Source: Acidobacteriota bacterium (GTDB lineage Bacteria; Acidobacteriota; Vicinamibacteria; Vicinamibacterales; Vicinamibacteraceae). Taken from it: a DNA stretch of 6,783 nucleotides. Of the stretch, positions 1 through 6,783 are shown piece after piece. The DNA lies in contig JAEZCY010000035.1 in the NCBI GenBank assembly GCA_023429845.1, positions 1 to 6,783 on the forward strand, written 5' to 3'. Every line of letters starts with the position of its first letter. The stretch's first letter is position 1. Position numbers and translations under genes: made by a program. Under the pieces are notes generated by a model that searched no databases, was not told the origin of the DNA, and worked only from the letters and a program-made list of their open reading frames with translations.

Positions 1-11
1 TCCGTATGTAG

Positions 12-36
12 CCGCCGGGCCTCGCCCGCCCGGCGG
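12..36. repeat. GC-rich hairpin, copy 1, just downstream of glgX
   Basis: A perfect 9-bp inverted repeat is visible: the left arm at 12-20 (CCGCCGGGC) pairs with the right arm at 28-36 (GCCCGGCGG) around a 7-base loop (CTCGCCC). It starts 8 bases past the stop codon of glgX, the position expected for a transcription terminator of the minus-strand genes. No run of T follows on the minus strand (the next bases read CTACATACGGA), so it is not a canonical intrinsic terminator. The same stem occurs at the other end of the window with a 3-base loop. The extra four loop bases here look like a tandem duplication of GCCC. It could be a dispersed palindromic repeat, a U-less terminator, or a transcript-end stabiliser. 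Confidence 0.6.
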
Positions 37-44
37 ACTGGCCC

Positions 45-2141
45 CTACTCGCGCCGCTGCAGCACCATCAGCGACCGGCTCTCCAGCTTGATGCGACTTG
101 TATGCCGTAACACGCGCGACGTCATGCCGACGTGGCCCGTGCTGGTATCGATCACCATGTTCCACTCCTGCCCGAACACCCCGTCCGGCGGAGTGAAGCG
201 CAATGCTTCATAGTGCGCGTTGAACATCACGAGGAAGCTGGCGTCGAGCACGCGCTCACCGCGCGGGCCGAGACTCGGAATGGCCCGGCCATTGAGAAAC
301 ACCGAGAAGGCCTTGTTGTGTCCCGTCCCCCAGTCGGCCGACTCCATCACCTGGCCGTCGGGCGTGAACCACTCGATGTCGGACAGCCCGTGCAACTCCA
401 CCCCCTGGAACCAGCGGCGCCGACGCAGCACGGGATGCACCCGGCGGAACTCGATGAGCTTCCTCGTGAAGCTCAGCATCGCGTCGTCGACGTGCTCCCA
501 GTCGACCCAGCTGAGCTCGTTGTCCTGGCAGTACACGTTGTTGTTGCCCTGCTGGGTCCGCGAGCACTCGTCTCCGGACAACAGCATCGGGATGCCCTGC
601 GAAAGGAAGAGCGTCGCGAGGAAATTGCGCTGCTGCCGCTCGCGCAGCGCGTTGACCGCCGGGTCGTCGGTCGGCCCCTCCACACCGCAGTTCCACGACC
701 GGTTGTGGCTCTCGCCATCCCGGTTGTCCTCGCCATTGGCGTCGTTGTGCTTGTCGTTGTACGAGACGAGATCGCGCAGCGTGAACCCGTCGTGCGCGGT
801 CACGAAGTTCACGCTCGCGTAGGGACGACGGCCCGTCCCTTCGTAGAGATCGCTGCTGCCCGTGAATCGGTACGCGAACTCGCCGAGCGTCTGATCCTGG
901 CTGCGCCAGTAGTCGCGAACGCAGTCGCGATACTTGCCGTTCCACTCGCACCACAGCGCCGGGAAGTTGCCGACCTGGTAGCCACCCTCGCCCACGTCCC
1001 ACGGCTCGGCAATGAGCTTGGCCTGACACACGACGGGGTCCTGCTGGATGAGGTCGAAGAAGGCCGACAGCCGATCCACGTCGTGCAGGCCTCGCGCCAG
1101 CGTCGCCGCGAGGTCGAAGCGGAACCCGTCCACGTGCATGTCGGTCACCCAGTAGCGCAGCGAGTCCATCAGCAGCTGCAGGACGTGCGGGTGCCGCATG
1201 TTGAGGCTGTTGCCGGTGCCGGTGTAGTCCATGTAGTACCGCGGCTGGTCGGCGACCAGGCGATAGTAGCCGGCGTTCTCGATGCCCTTGAACGACAGCA
1301 CCGGACCGAGATGGTTGCCCTCCCCCGTGTGGTTGTAGACGACGTCGAGGATGACCTCGATGCCCGCCGCGTGGAGGGCCTTCACCATCTGTTTGAACTC
1401 GGTCACCTGCGCGCCGCGCTGGCTGGTCGCGTACTCGTTGTGCGGGGCCAGGAAGCCGATCGAGTTGTACCCCCAGTAGTTGCGCAGGCCCTTCTCGACC
1501 AGCAGCGAGTCGTGCACGAACTGGTGCACCGGCTGCAGTTCGATTGCCGTGATGCCGAGCGCCTGCAGGTACTCGATGATCGCCGGATGCGCGATGCCGA
1601 GGTACTTGCCGCGCCACTCGGGCGGGACGTCGGGATGCCGCATCGTGAGGCCCTTGACGTGAGCCTCGTAGATGACCGTCTTGTGCAGCGGCGTGCGCGG
1701 GAAGCGGTCCTCGCCCCAGTCGAACCGCTCGTCCACGACGACGGACTTCGGCATGAAGGGGGCCGAATCGGCGTCGTTGACCGGACCTTCAGGGTCGCCG
1801 AAGCGGTACGGGAACACGGCCTCGTCCCACTCCACCTGCCCTTCGATGGCCTTGGCGTAGGGATCGAGCAGCAACTTGCTCGGGTGACACCAGCTGCCCC
1901 GTCCGGGGTCGTACGGCCCGTGAATGCGGAACCCGTACCGTGTGCCGGGCTGCACGCCGGGCACGTAGCCGTGCCAGCAGTACGCGGTCACTTCCGGCAG
2001 CGTGATGCGCGATTCCTGCCCCCCATCGTCGAACAGGCACAGCTCGACTCGCTGCGCCGACTCCGAAAAAAGCGAGAAGTTCGTCCCTGCTCCGTCGTAC
2101 ACCGCGCCAAGCGGATAGGCGCGCCCCGGCCAGATCTCCAT
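45..2141 (-). CDS. glgX: Glycogen debranching enzyme (GlgX/TreX type, GH13 isoamylase family)
   Basis: This cytoplasmic glycoside hydrolase cleaves alpha-1,6 branch points of glycogen or similar alpha-glucans, normally acting on chains already shortened by glycogen phosphorylase. In bacteria with a maltooligosyl-trehalose pathway a near-identical enzyme, TreX, feeds trehalose synthesis. The 698 residues match the full family length. The N-terminus (WPGRAYPLGAVYDGAGTNF, residues 4-22) opens the carbohydrate-binding CBM48 domain (about 5-115). The GH13 barrel then shows all four conserved regions: DVVYNH at 266-271, GFRFD with the predicted nucleophile Asp343, AEPWD with the predicted acid/base Glu379, and FVTAHDGF with His450 and the predicted transition-state stabiliser Asp451. 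A C-terminal beta domain (about 600-698) ends the protein. The ATG at 2141 is the only credible start, because no ATG, GTG or TTG lies in frame in the 65-base gap upstream and the protein begins like its relatives. No Shine-Dalgarno sequence precedes it; the leader is CT-rich. No glgA, glgB, glgP or treY/treZ neighbour is in view, so glgX versus treX cannot be decided from context. Confidence 0.96.
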   Translation of the reverse strand: MEIWPGRAYPLGAVYDGAGTNFSLFSESAQRVELCLFDDGGQESRITLPEVTAYCWHGYVPGVQPGTRYGFRIHGPYDPGRGSWCHPSKLLLDPYAKAIEGQVEWDEAVFPYRFGDPEGPVNDADSAPFMPKSVVVDERFDWGEDRFPRTPLHKTVIYEAHVKGLTMRHPDVPPEWRGKYLGIAHPAIIEYLQALGITAIELQPVHQFVHDSLLVEKGLRNYWGYNSIGFLAPHNEYATSQRGAQVTEFKQMVKALHAAGIEVILDVVYNHTGEGNHLGPVLSFKGIENAGYYRLVADQPRYYMDYTGTGNSLNMRHPHVLQLLMDSLRYWVTDMHVDGFRFDLAATLARGLHDVDRLSAFFDLIQQDPVVCQAKLIAEPWDVGEGGYQVGNFPALWCEWNGKYRDCVRDYWRSQDQTLGEFAYRFTGSSDLYEGTGRRPYASVNFVTAHDGFTLRDLVSYNDKHNDANGEDNRDGESHNRSWNCGVEGPTDDPAVNALRERQQRNFLATLFLSQGIPMLLSGDECSRTQQGNNNVYCQDNELSWVDWEHVDDAMLSFTRKLIEFRRVHPVLRRRRWFQGVELHGLSDIEWFTPDGQVMESADWGTGHNKAFSVFLNGRAIPSLGPRGERVLDASFLVMFNAHYEALRFTPPDGVFGQEWNMVIDTSTGHVGMTSRVLRHTSRIKLESRSLMVLQRRE

Positions 2142-2206
2142 AGACGGGAGAGAGTACCAGCGGCGGCCGATGCGCCGCGCACATAGCGTAACGGCAGAGT
2201 TTCGGC
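2142..2206 (-). other. Intergenic gap between dehydrogenase gene and glgX
   Basis: This 65-base spacer separates two genes read in the same direction. I see no convincing -35/-10 pair and no ribosome binding site before glgX. A 6-bp inverted repeat (2160-2165 with 2173-2178, loop of 7) lies shortly after the dehydrogenase stop codon, with no T-run behind it, so termination there is not supported. Read-through from the upstream genes into glgX is possible. Confidence 0.45.
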
Positions 2207-5200
2207 TTACCGGCCCGATGCGCCGTCCGACTTCAGGTAGCGAATCAGATCGGCCAGTTCCTGGGCGTCGAGCACGTCCCCCAGCGCCGGGGGCATCAAC
2301 GCCCCCGGCGCCGCAGTGATGCTGGTGATGTTGGCCCGCAGGATGGTGTGGGCCTGCCCCGCGCCATCCCGCAGCGTCACGCTGCCGGCCGTCTCCGATT
2401 CGAGACGCGCCAGGAGCGACAGACCGTCGCGCGTTTCGACGCCATACGACTCGTAGCCCGGCGTGATCTCGTGGTCGGGCACGACGATGTGCAGGAGCAA
2501 CGCGTCGACCGGCTGATTGCCGATGCCGCTGAGGTCAGGACCAACCCGGCCACCGCTGCCCCGGAAGGTGTGGCAGGCGACGCACTGCGTCGCGTACACC
2601 TGGTGGCCGCGCCGGGCGTCACCCGTGAGACGAGCGACCGCCGCACGCAACCGTTCGTAGTCGGCCGTCGCGGCGCCCGCGCCCCCGACGCTGAACAGCG
2701 CCTGCGCCCGCTCGCGGATCGCCGCGTCGCGATGCGCCGTGAGCCGCCCAGCGCGCGCGGCCCCGATCGAGACCGGGGGGACGCCGCCCTGCGCGACCGC
2801 ATCCAGCAGCACCCCGATCAGGCGCTCCTCCCCGAGCATCGTCGTGAGCACGACATCCCGCACGCGCGGCGAGTATGTGGACCAGCGCGAACGCGATACG
2901 AGCGTCGCCGCGGCTCCGGGTTCCCTCATCCGCCCGATGGCGCGCACGCCAGCCATCTGCACGGCCGCGGGCTGCTGCGCATCGAGGAGCCGCGCCAGGG
3001 TGTCGCCGGCCGTCGGCCAGCCCGCCTGCGCCAACAGGTCGATCGCGGGCACGCGCTGCTCCGGCGGCGCGGCATCCAGGAGAGCGAGCTCCCGGGCTCG
3101 GGCAAACTGCACGTGCAGCCGTTCGCGCGCGAGACGTGCCTCGGGTGTGTCGCCCGACACGAGCGCCAACAAGGCCGACCCGTCAGCGGTGACCAGGCCG
3201 CGTGCCCGCAAGCCCTCGGCCAGCCCGGCAAGCGCCGGCGGCTGCCAGCTGAGCTCGGTGCCCGGATCCGCAATCATCGACAGCAGTTCGAGACATGCCG
3301 CGGGGGACTCGGACGCGCCGTAGAGGCGTCCGAGATCCTGCATCACCGCGCCGCGAACGGCCGGCGCGATTGGCCGCGCCTCACCTGCGCGCTGGAACTC
3401 GGAGAGGAAGGCGGCGACGCGGCCGTGCAGTCCACCGAACACGGCGGCCCGTAGCCACCGATCCGCTCCGTCGCGCGCCGCAATCGCCGCGAGCGTGCGA
3501 GCGGCCCGTTCGTCGGCCACGCCGCCGATCGCCAGCGCGACCGCCAGCCGCACCCGCGCGTCCTCCTCGCCGCCCCGACGCACGACGGCGTCGAGAATCC
3601 CGCGCGAAGCAGCGAGGCGGCCTTCCGACAGGCGGACCGCGTGTTCGCGCACGGCGGCCGACGCGTCGGCGAGGGCCTCCACGAGATCCTCGTCGGCCAG
3701 GGTGCCGAGGGCATCGAGCGTCCACAGGGCGTGAAGGCGCGCGAGGGGGGCGCCTTCCTGTAGCAGCGCGCGAAGCGCCGGGCTCGCAGACGAGACGCGG
3801 CGTTCGCACAGCAGCCGTTGCGCGGTGTTGCGCCGCCACGAGTTGCGGTCGCCGAGCGCCGCGACGAGGCGCTCCGGATCGGCATCGGCCAGGTCATGGC
3901 GATGGCGCATCGGGGGCGCGTCCACGGCCGCCACGCGATAGATGCGCCCCATCCCCCGGCCGGCCGTGAAGTCGAACAGACGGCGGCTCTCCTCGGGCAC
4001 GTAGGCGGGGTGGTCGATGTCCTTGCGGTACATGTCCACCACGTACAACGCGCCGTCGGGTCCGTTGGCGAGGTGCACTGGACGGAACCAGCTGTCGCGC
4101 GAGGCAAGGAACTCCACGCCGTCGCGGGCCGGTCGAGATCGGAACGTGACGCCGACGCGTTCGCGCACCTGGCGCTGGACCAGGTTCTGCGCCGACTCCG
4201 CGATGAAGATGCTGCCGGCATGGCCAGCCGGGAGCGCGTCGCCCCCGTGGATGTGGACGCCGCTGGCCGACGTGAAGGTGCCGGCGTGCGGCGTGTTGAT
4301 CAGCGAGGGGTGGAACGACGCGGTCGTCAGGTCGCGCGTCAGCGGCCAGACGATGGCCTCGGCGCCTACCGTCGAGACCTCCTGCACGGTGTCGGAGAAC
4401 GCGAGTGCGGGGTTGCGCTGCAGGTGCCGCGGTTCGAGCACGACATGCCACACCGGATGTCGGTTCGCGCAGATGAACCGCCGCCCCTCGTCGTCGAACG
4501 TGAGCCCGTACTGGCCCTGCCCGCCGACGAGCTCGAATGCACCCGTAAGCGGATGGTAGCGCGAGTCACTCGATGCGAACTCGACCGGCGGCACGTCTGG
4601 CCGCTGCGGCGACCGCACGCGGCCGCCGTTGAGGCCGCTCGTCAGGTAAATCCACCCGTCGGGCCCCAGCGTCGGGTGGCTGAAGCGGATCTGCGCCGTG
4701 CGGTTGGCATTGAAGCCCGTCAGCGCGACTCGACGCTCGTCGGCAATGCCATCGTCGTCCGTGTCCTTGAGGTAGAGCAGATCCGGAGCGACGGTGACGA
4801 ACACGCCGCCGTTCCACACCATGACGCCGTTCGGGTAGGTCAACCCGGTGGCGAAGTCGGTGCGGGTGTCGAACCGGCCGTCGCCGTCCGTGTCGGTCAA
4901 CCGCGCGATCACCCCCGACGGCGTTGCGGCGGGCTCTCCTTCGAGCGGATCGGGATAGCCGCGGTTCTCGGCAACGTAGAGACGGCCGCGCTCGTCGAAG
5001 GCGATCGCCACCGGATCCTGCACGAGCGGCTCGGCCGCCACGAGGTCGAGGCGATAGCCGGGCTCCAGCACGAAGGACTGGAGCGCCTGCTCGGGTGCGA
5101 GCGCCGGGCGGTCGTCCGGGGCCGCTGGCCCCCGCTGTGCAGGATTGCCCCCGGCCTGCAGCACGATCGACGCCCCGAGAATCGCAACCGGGAGCAGCAG

Positions 5201-5239
5201 GTCGCGCCGGCGCCCCACCTGCCGCGACCAACGCGGCAT
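2207..5239 (-). CDS. Secreted PVC-type dehydrogenase with HEAT-like repeats and C-terminal CxxCH haem c domain
   Basis: This is a very large (1010-residue) exported oxidoreductase-type protein of the family first noted in planctomycetes and verrucomicrobia; no member's substrate is implied by this sequence. Residues 1-29 form an export signal: a basic stretch with RRRD at 10-13, then a hydrophobic segment. Residues about 54-436 are a beta-propeller like sugar/PQQ-type dehydrogenases, opening with the family signature LDLVAAEPLVQDPVAIAFDE (64-83). Two Asp-rich loops, DTDGDGRFD (116-124) and DTDDDGIAD (159-167), look like calcium sites. Residues about 449-850 are Ala/Leu/Arg-rich helices resembling HEAT repeats, beginning with SWRRNTAQRLL (467-477). 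The C-terminus (about 872-1004) is a cytochrome c domain: haem attachment motif CVACH at 886-890, GPDLSGIG at 900-907, a conserved EITPGYESY stretch, and Met982 in LMPPAL as a possible distal ligand. The ATG at 5239 shares one base with the upstream stop (TGATG) and has GGTGA seven bases ahead; a GTG at 5242 is the alternative. It is probably co-translated with the ceramidase-like gene. Confidence 0.93.
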   Translation of the reverse strand: MPRWSRQVGRRRDLLLPVAILGASIVLQAGGNPAQRGPAAPDDRPALAPEQALQSFVLEPGYRLDLVAAEPLVQDPVAIAFDERGRLYVAENRGYPDPLEGEPAATPSGVIARLTDTDGDGRFDTRTDFATGLTYPNGVMVWNGGVFVTVAPDLLYLKDTDDDGIADERRVALTGFNANRTAQIRFSHPTLGPDGWIYLTSGLNGGRVRSPQRPDVPPVEFASSDSRYHPLTGAFELVGGQGQYGLTFDDEGRRFICANRHPVWHVVLEPRHLQRNPALAFSDTVQEVSTVGAEAIVWPLTRDLTTASFHPSLINTPHAGTFTSASGVHIHGGDALPAGHAGSIFIAESAQNLVQRQVRERVGVTFRSRPARDGVEFLASRDSWFRPVHLANGPDGALYVVDMYRKDIDHPAYVPEESRRLFDFTAGRGMGRIYRVAAVDAPPMRHRHDLADADPERLVAALGDRNSWRRNTAQRLLCERRVSSASPALRALLQEGAPLARLHALWTLDALGTLADEDLVEALADASAAVREHAVRLSEGRLAASRGILDAVVRRGGEEDARVRLAVALAIGGVADERAARTLAAIAARDGADRWLRAAVFGGLHGRVAAFLSEFQRAGEARPIAPAVRGAVMQDLGRLYGASESPAACLELLSMIADPGTELSWQPPALAGLAEGLRARGLVTADGSALLALVSGDTPEARLARERLHVQFARARELALLDAAPPEQRVPAIDLLAQAGWPTAGDTLARLLDAQQPAAVQMAGVRAIGRMREPGAAATLVSRSRWSTYSPRVRDVVLTTMLGEERLIGVLLDAVAQGGVPPVSIGAARAGRLTAHRDAAIRERAQALFSVGGAGAATADYERLRAAVARLTGDARRGHQVYATQCVACHTFRGSGGRVGPDLSGIGNQPVDALLLHIVVPDHEITPGYESYGVETRDGLSLLARLESETAGSVTLRDGAGQAHTILRANITSITAAPGALMPPALGDVLDAQELADLIRYLKSDGASGR
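2284..2311 (-). other. Strong hairpin inside the 3' end of the dehydrogenase gene
   Basis: A perfect 11-bp inverted repeat (2284-2294 with 2301-2311, all G or C) encloses a 6-base loop (2295-2300). It lies within the codons for the PGALMPPALG stretch of the cytochrome c domain, about 75 bases before the stop codon. Those residues are a conserved part of the domain, so GC-rich codons for Pro, Ala and Gly may explain the pairing. If formed in RNA it would be very stable and could slow ribosomes or protect the transcript end. Confidence 0.5.
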
Positions 5240-6717
5240 CACGGCGTCACCGGCCGACCGGGGGCGGTGCCGTGCAGGTGCGCGAGCAGTTCGAGCAGGA
5301 CGTCGGTCATCCTGCGCGCCGCGTCGATCTCCACCCGGTTGGTGCCGAACCAGGTCTCATAGCCGCCGAGTGCATGCTGGCGGGCAGTCGGGAGGTAGCC
5401 TTCGGAGCCGTTCGCGAGCGAGATGGTGAACGTCTGCGCGAACGGACTCCTGCTCTTGATGTCGAGACCGATCTCGGCAAAGACCTCGAACGGGAACGTC
5501 GCGATGCCGACGTCGCCGATGCGCAGCGCCTGCAACGTCACGTCGAGCGTCGGCGGCGCACCGGCACTGCCGTGCACCCGTTCCGCATAGATACGCTCAC
5601 GTGGGTGCCGCGGCGCATCGGCCGGCTGCGCAAGACCCTCTTTCGCCCAGGCGGCGAGTTCGGGAGTGACGCGACGACGCTGCAGGGTGACGACGCGCTC
5701 GGCCGAGGCGAGGCCGACGTGGTCCCGCCAGGTCAGGTGCTGAAGGGACGAGTACACCGAGGCGGCGACGCGGGTGGCCACGCGCTCCATGCGCTGGTAC
5801 GGCGGCAGCGCCGGTTGCGGGTTGCGGACGTCGATGTTGTTGATGTCGCCGCTGGTGCCGTTGGACAGCATCGCCACGAACCGCGACGCACCGCCGTCCT
5901 CACCGAGCAGACGTGCGAGGGAGCGCGCGAACACGCCGAAGTAATCGGCCGACACGTCGCCCTGCGGCACGCCGCCGACGTAATGCAGCGAGTAATTGGC
6001 CAGCACCGCGATCGGCCGCTGATCGGGCGTGCGCACCGCAATGAAGGCGATCTCCGGATCGGTTGGGCCCGCGGGTTCCACGAGGTCGGGGCTGCCGGCA
6101 CGCGGGTTCATCTGCACGCGGTCGGTGCCGCCGAACGGATTGGTGAGATGTGGCCCCGGCTTCATGAACCAGCGGCGATTGAACACCTCGTCGGGTAGCA
6201 GGGCGCGGCCCCAGGCGATTTGCGCAGGCTGCAGGTCGGTGGCGGCACGACGGATGCCGTCCGCGATGCGCGACGCCAGGAACTCCTGGTAGGCATCGAG
6301 CGCCGGCTGCTGGTCGTACGCGGCCGGCGACCAGCGGTCGCCCAGCGCGGTCGTCGCCGAGTGCGTGTGGGTGGCGCTGATGAGGATGCGGTCGGCCGGG
6401 ATGCCGGCGTGCGGCGCGGCCAGCGACCTGGCGCGCGCGAGCACGTGGCGCGGTACGCCGAGGCTGTCCACCACCACGATCGCCAGCCGCACGTCCCCGT
6501 CGTCGAGCACGAGGCAGCGCGCGAGGAGTTCGTCGTGGACGTGGGTGGCGGGCAATGGCGCCCACCCTCCGACGATTGCACCGCCCAGCGGCGGGGTGAT
6601 GTTGCTCGTCGCCGCGCCGGCCCGGAACACACGCGCGGGTTGCTGCGCGATCGAGACGGCGGGCAGGCACGTGATGGACAACGCGGCGATTGCGCCGAGA
6701 AGAAGCCTGCGATTCAT
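5239..6717 (-). CDS. Secreted neutral/alkaline ceramidase-family hydrolase
   Basis: The family includes zinc amidases that split ceramide into sphingosine and fatty acid, but many bacterial members have no proven substrate, so I call the family and not the reaction. Residues 1-24 are a clear Sec signal peptide (NRR, hydrophobic core 5-21, likely cleavage after SIA at 22-24), placing the enzyme in the periplasm or outside. The mature protein starts with FRAGAATSNITPPLG (31-45), the characteristic family opening. Probable zinc ligands are His117 and His119 in ATHTHSA, His245 in NYSLHYVGG, Glu411 in the PFEVFAEIG stretch and Tyr441 in NGSEGYLPTA. NGTSGDIN (286-293) occupies the place of the nucleophile-containing NxGDVSPN-like motif of characterised ceramidases and differs from it. 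At 492 residues it is shorter than the Pseudomonas and animal enzymes and seems to lack their C-terminal beta-sandwich domain, which is common among short bacterial relatives. The ATG at 6717 gives an intact signal peptide; no clear Shine-Dalgarno sequence precedes it. Its TGA stop overlaps the start of the dehydrogenase gene, indicating an operon. Confidence 0.9.
   Translation of the reverse strand: MNRRLLLGAIAALSITCLPAVSIAQQPARVFRAGAATSNITPPLGGAIVGGWAPLPATHVHDELLARCLVLDDGDVRLAIVVVDSLGVPRHVLARARSLAAPHAGIPADRILISATHTHSATTALGDRWSPAAYDQQPALDAYQEFLASRIADGIRRAATDLQPAQIAWGRALLPDEVFNRRWFMKPGPHLTNPFGGTDRVQMNPRAGSPDLVEPAGPTDPEIAFIAVRTPDQRPIAVLANYSLHYVGGVPQGDVSADYFGVFARSLARLLGEDGGASRFVAMLSNGTSGDINNIDVRNPQPALPPYQRMERVATRVAASVYSSLQHLTWRDHVGLASAERVVTLQRRRVTPELAAWAKEGLAQPADAPRHPRERIYAERVHGSAGAPPTLDVTLQALRIGDVGIATFPFEVFAEIGLDIKSRSPFAQTFTISLANGSEGYLPTARQHALGGYETWFGTNRVEIDAARRMTDVLLELLAHLHGTAPGRPVTP
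5247..5251 (-). promoter_or_regulatory. Shine-Dalgarno-like site for the dehydrogenase gene
   Basis: GGTGA lies inside the last codons of the ceramidase-like gene, 7 bases before the ATG at 5239 and only 4 bases before the alternative GTG at 5242. The spacing favours the ATG. Translation could also be coupled, because the upstream stop codon overlaps either start. Confidence 0.4.
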
Positions 6718-6762
6718 CGGGCGGAGTCTATCCCACGGCCTGTGGCGGATCGCGCGCGGCGC

Positions 6763-6783
6763 CCGCCGGGCGAGGCCCGGCGG
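6763..6783. repeat. GC-rich hairpin, copy 2, upstream of the ceramidase-like gene
   Basis: A perfect 9-bp inverted repeat (6763-6771 with 6775-6783) surrounds the 3-base loop GAG, which reads CTC on the minus strand. The arms are identical to those of the hairpin at 12-36. Counting the loop, 17 bases (6767-6783, read on the minus strand) equal 12-28 exactly, so the two copies are inverted relative to each other. It ends at the window edge and may extend further. It sits 45 bases before the first gene, so it could end an upstream minus-strand gene or be a dispersed palindromic repeat. Confidence 0.6.

Noticed and set aside
2160..2178. Possible terminator after the dehydrogenase gene
   Set aside because: The stem is only 6 bp with a 7-base loop and no T-run, which is expected by chance in DNA of this composition.
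132..2186. A 684-codon plus-strand open frame opposite glgX, and other long open frames opposite the dehydrogenase and ceramidase-like genes (for example 3818-5362 and 4924-6198)
   Set aside because: Their translations are rich in Arg, Ala, Val, His and Pro with no recognisable domain, and they lie opposite genes with clear family signatures. In GC-rich DNA, third-position GC bias keeps antisense frames open.
5204..5211. Twin-arginine export motif in the dehydrogenase signal (RRRDLL)
   Set aside because: The match is partial: the consensus Phe and Lys positions are not met, and haem c proteins are usually exported unfolded by Sec before haem attachment. Left as an export signal of unspecified type.
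2207..5239. Frameshift or fusion of separate genes, suggested by the unusual length and mixed domain content of the dehydrogenase
   Set aside because: The frame is uninterrupted, and propeller, HEAT-like repeats and C-terminal cytochrome c in this order is the known architecture of the family, at about this length.
6725..6730. TAGACT on the minus strand as a -10 box for the ceramidase-like gene
   Set aside because: It matches four of six consensus bases but has no -35 element at suitable spacing and would put the transcription start almost on the ATG. Promoter rules for this organism are unknown.

Overview
The window holds three protein genes, all on the minus strand and filling almost all of it. 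Transcribed order (right to left) is: a secreted protein of the neutral/alkaline ceramidase family (5239-6717), a very large secreted PVC-type dehydrogenase with HEAT-like repeats and a C-terminal haem c domain (2207-5239), and a glycogen debranching enzyme of the GlgX/TreX type (45-2141). I see no tRNA, rRNA, CRISPR array, transposase or integrase.

The DNA is strongly GC-rich (roughly two thirds by eye), and the codons of all three genes prefer G or C in the third position. The giant CxxCH dehydrogenase and the single-domain ceramidase-like protein are typical of Planctomycetota, Verrucomicrobiota and some Acidobacteriota (Vicinamibacteria). My best guess is a soil- or sediment-type bacterium from one of these groups, with a GC-rich acidobacterium somewhat favoured. 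There is no marker gene here to settle it.

The ceramidase-like gene and the dehydrogenase gene overlap at their stop/start junction and were very likely made from one transcript. Both products carry N-terminal export signals, so together they look like an extracytoplasmic module in which one enzyme hydrolyses an amide-type substrate and the other oxidises an organic compound and passes electrons to haem. The actual substrates cannot be read from the sequence. glgX follows after 65 bases; it is cytoplasmic sugar-storage metabolism and may be read through from the same transcript, but it has no obvious functional link.

The most unusual non-coding signal is a pair of nearly identical GC-rich hairpins, one at each end of the window (12-36 and 6763-6783). 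They share the same 9-bp stem and a 17-base identical stretch in inverted orientation. They may be members of a dispersed palindromic repeat family or transcription terminators bracketing the gene cluster. Apart from that the window is ordinary, and I did not find a convincing undescribed system.
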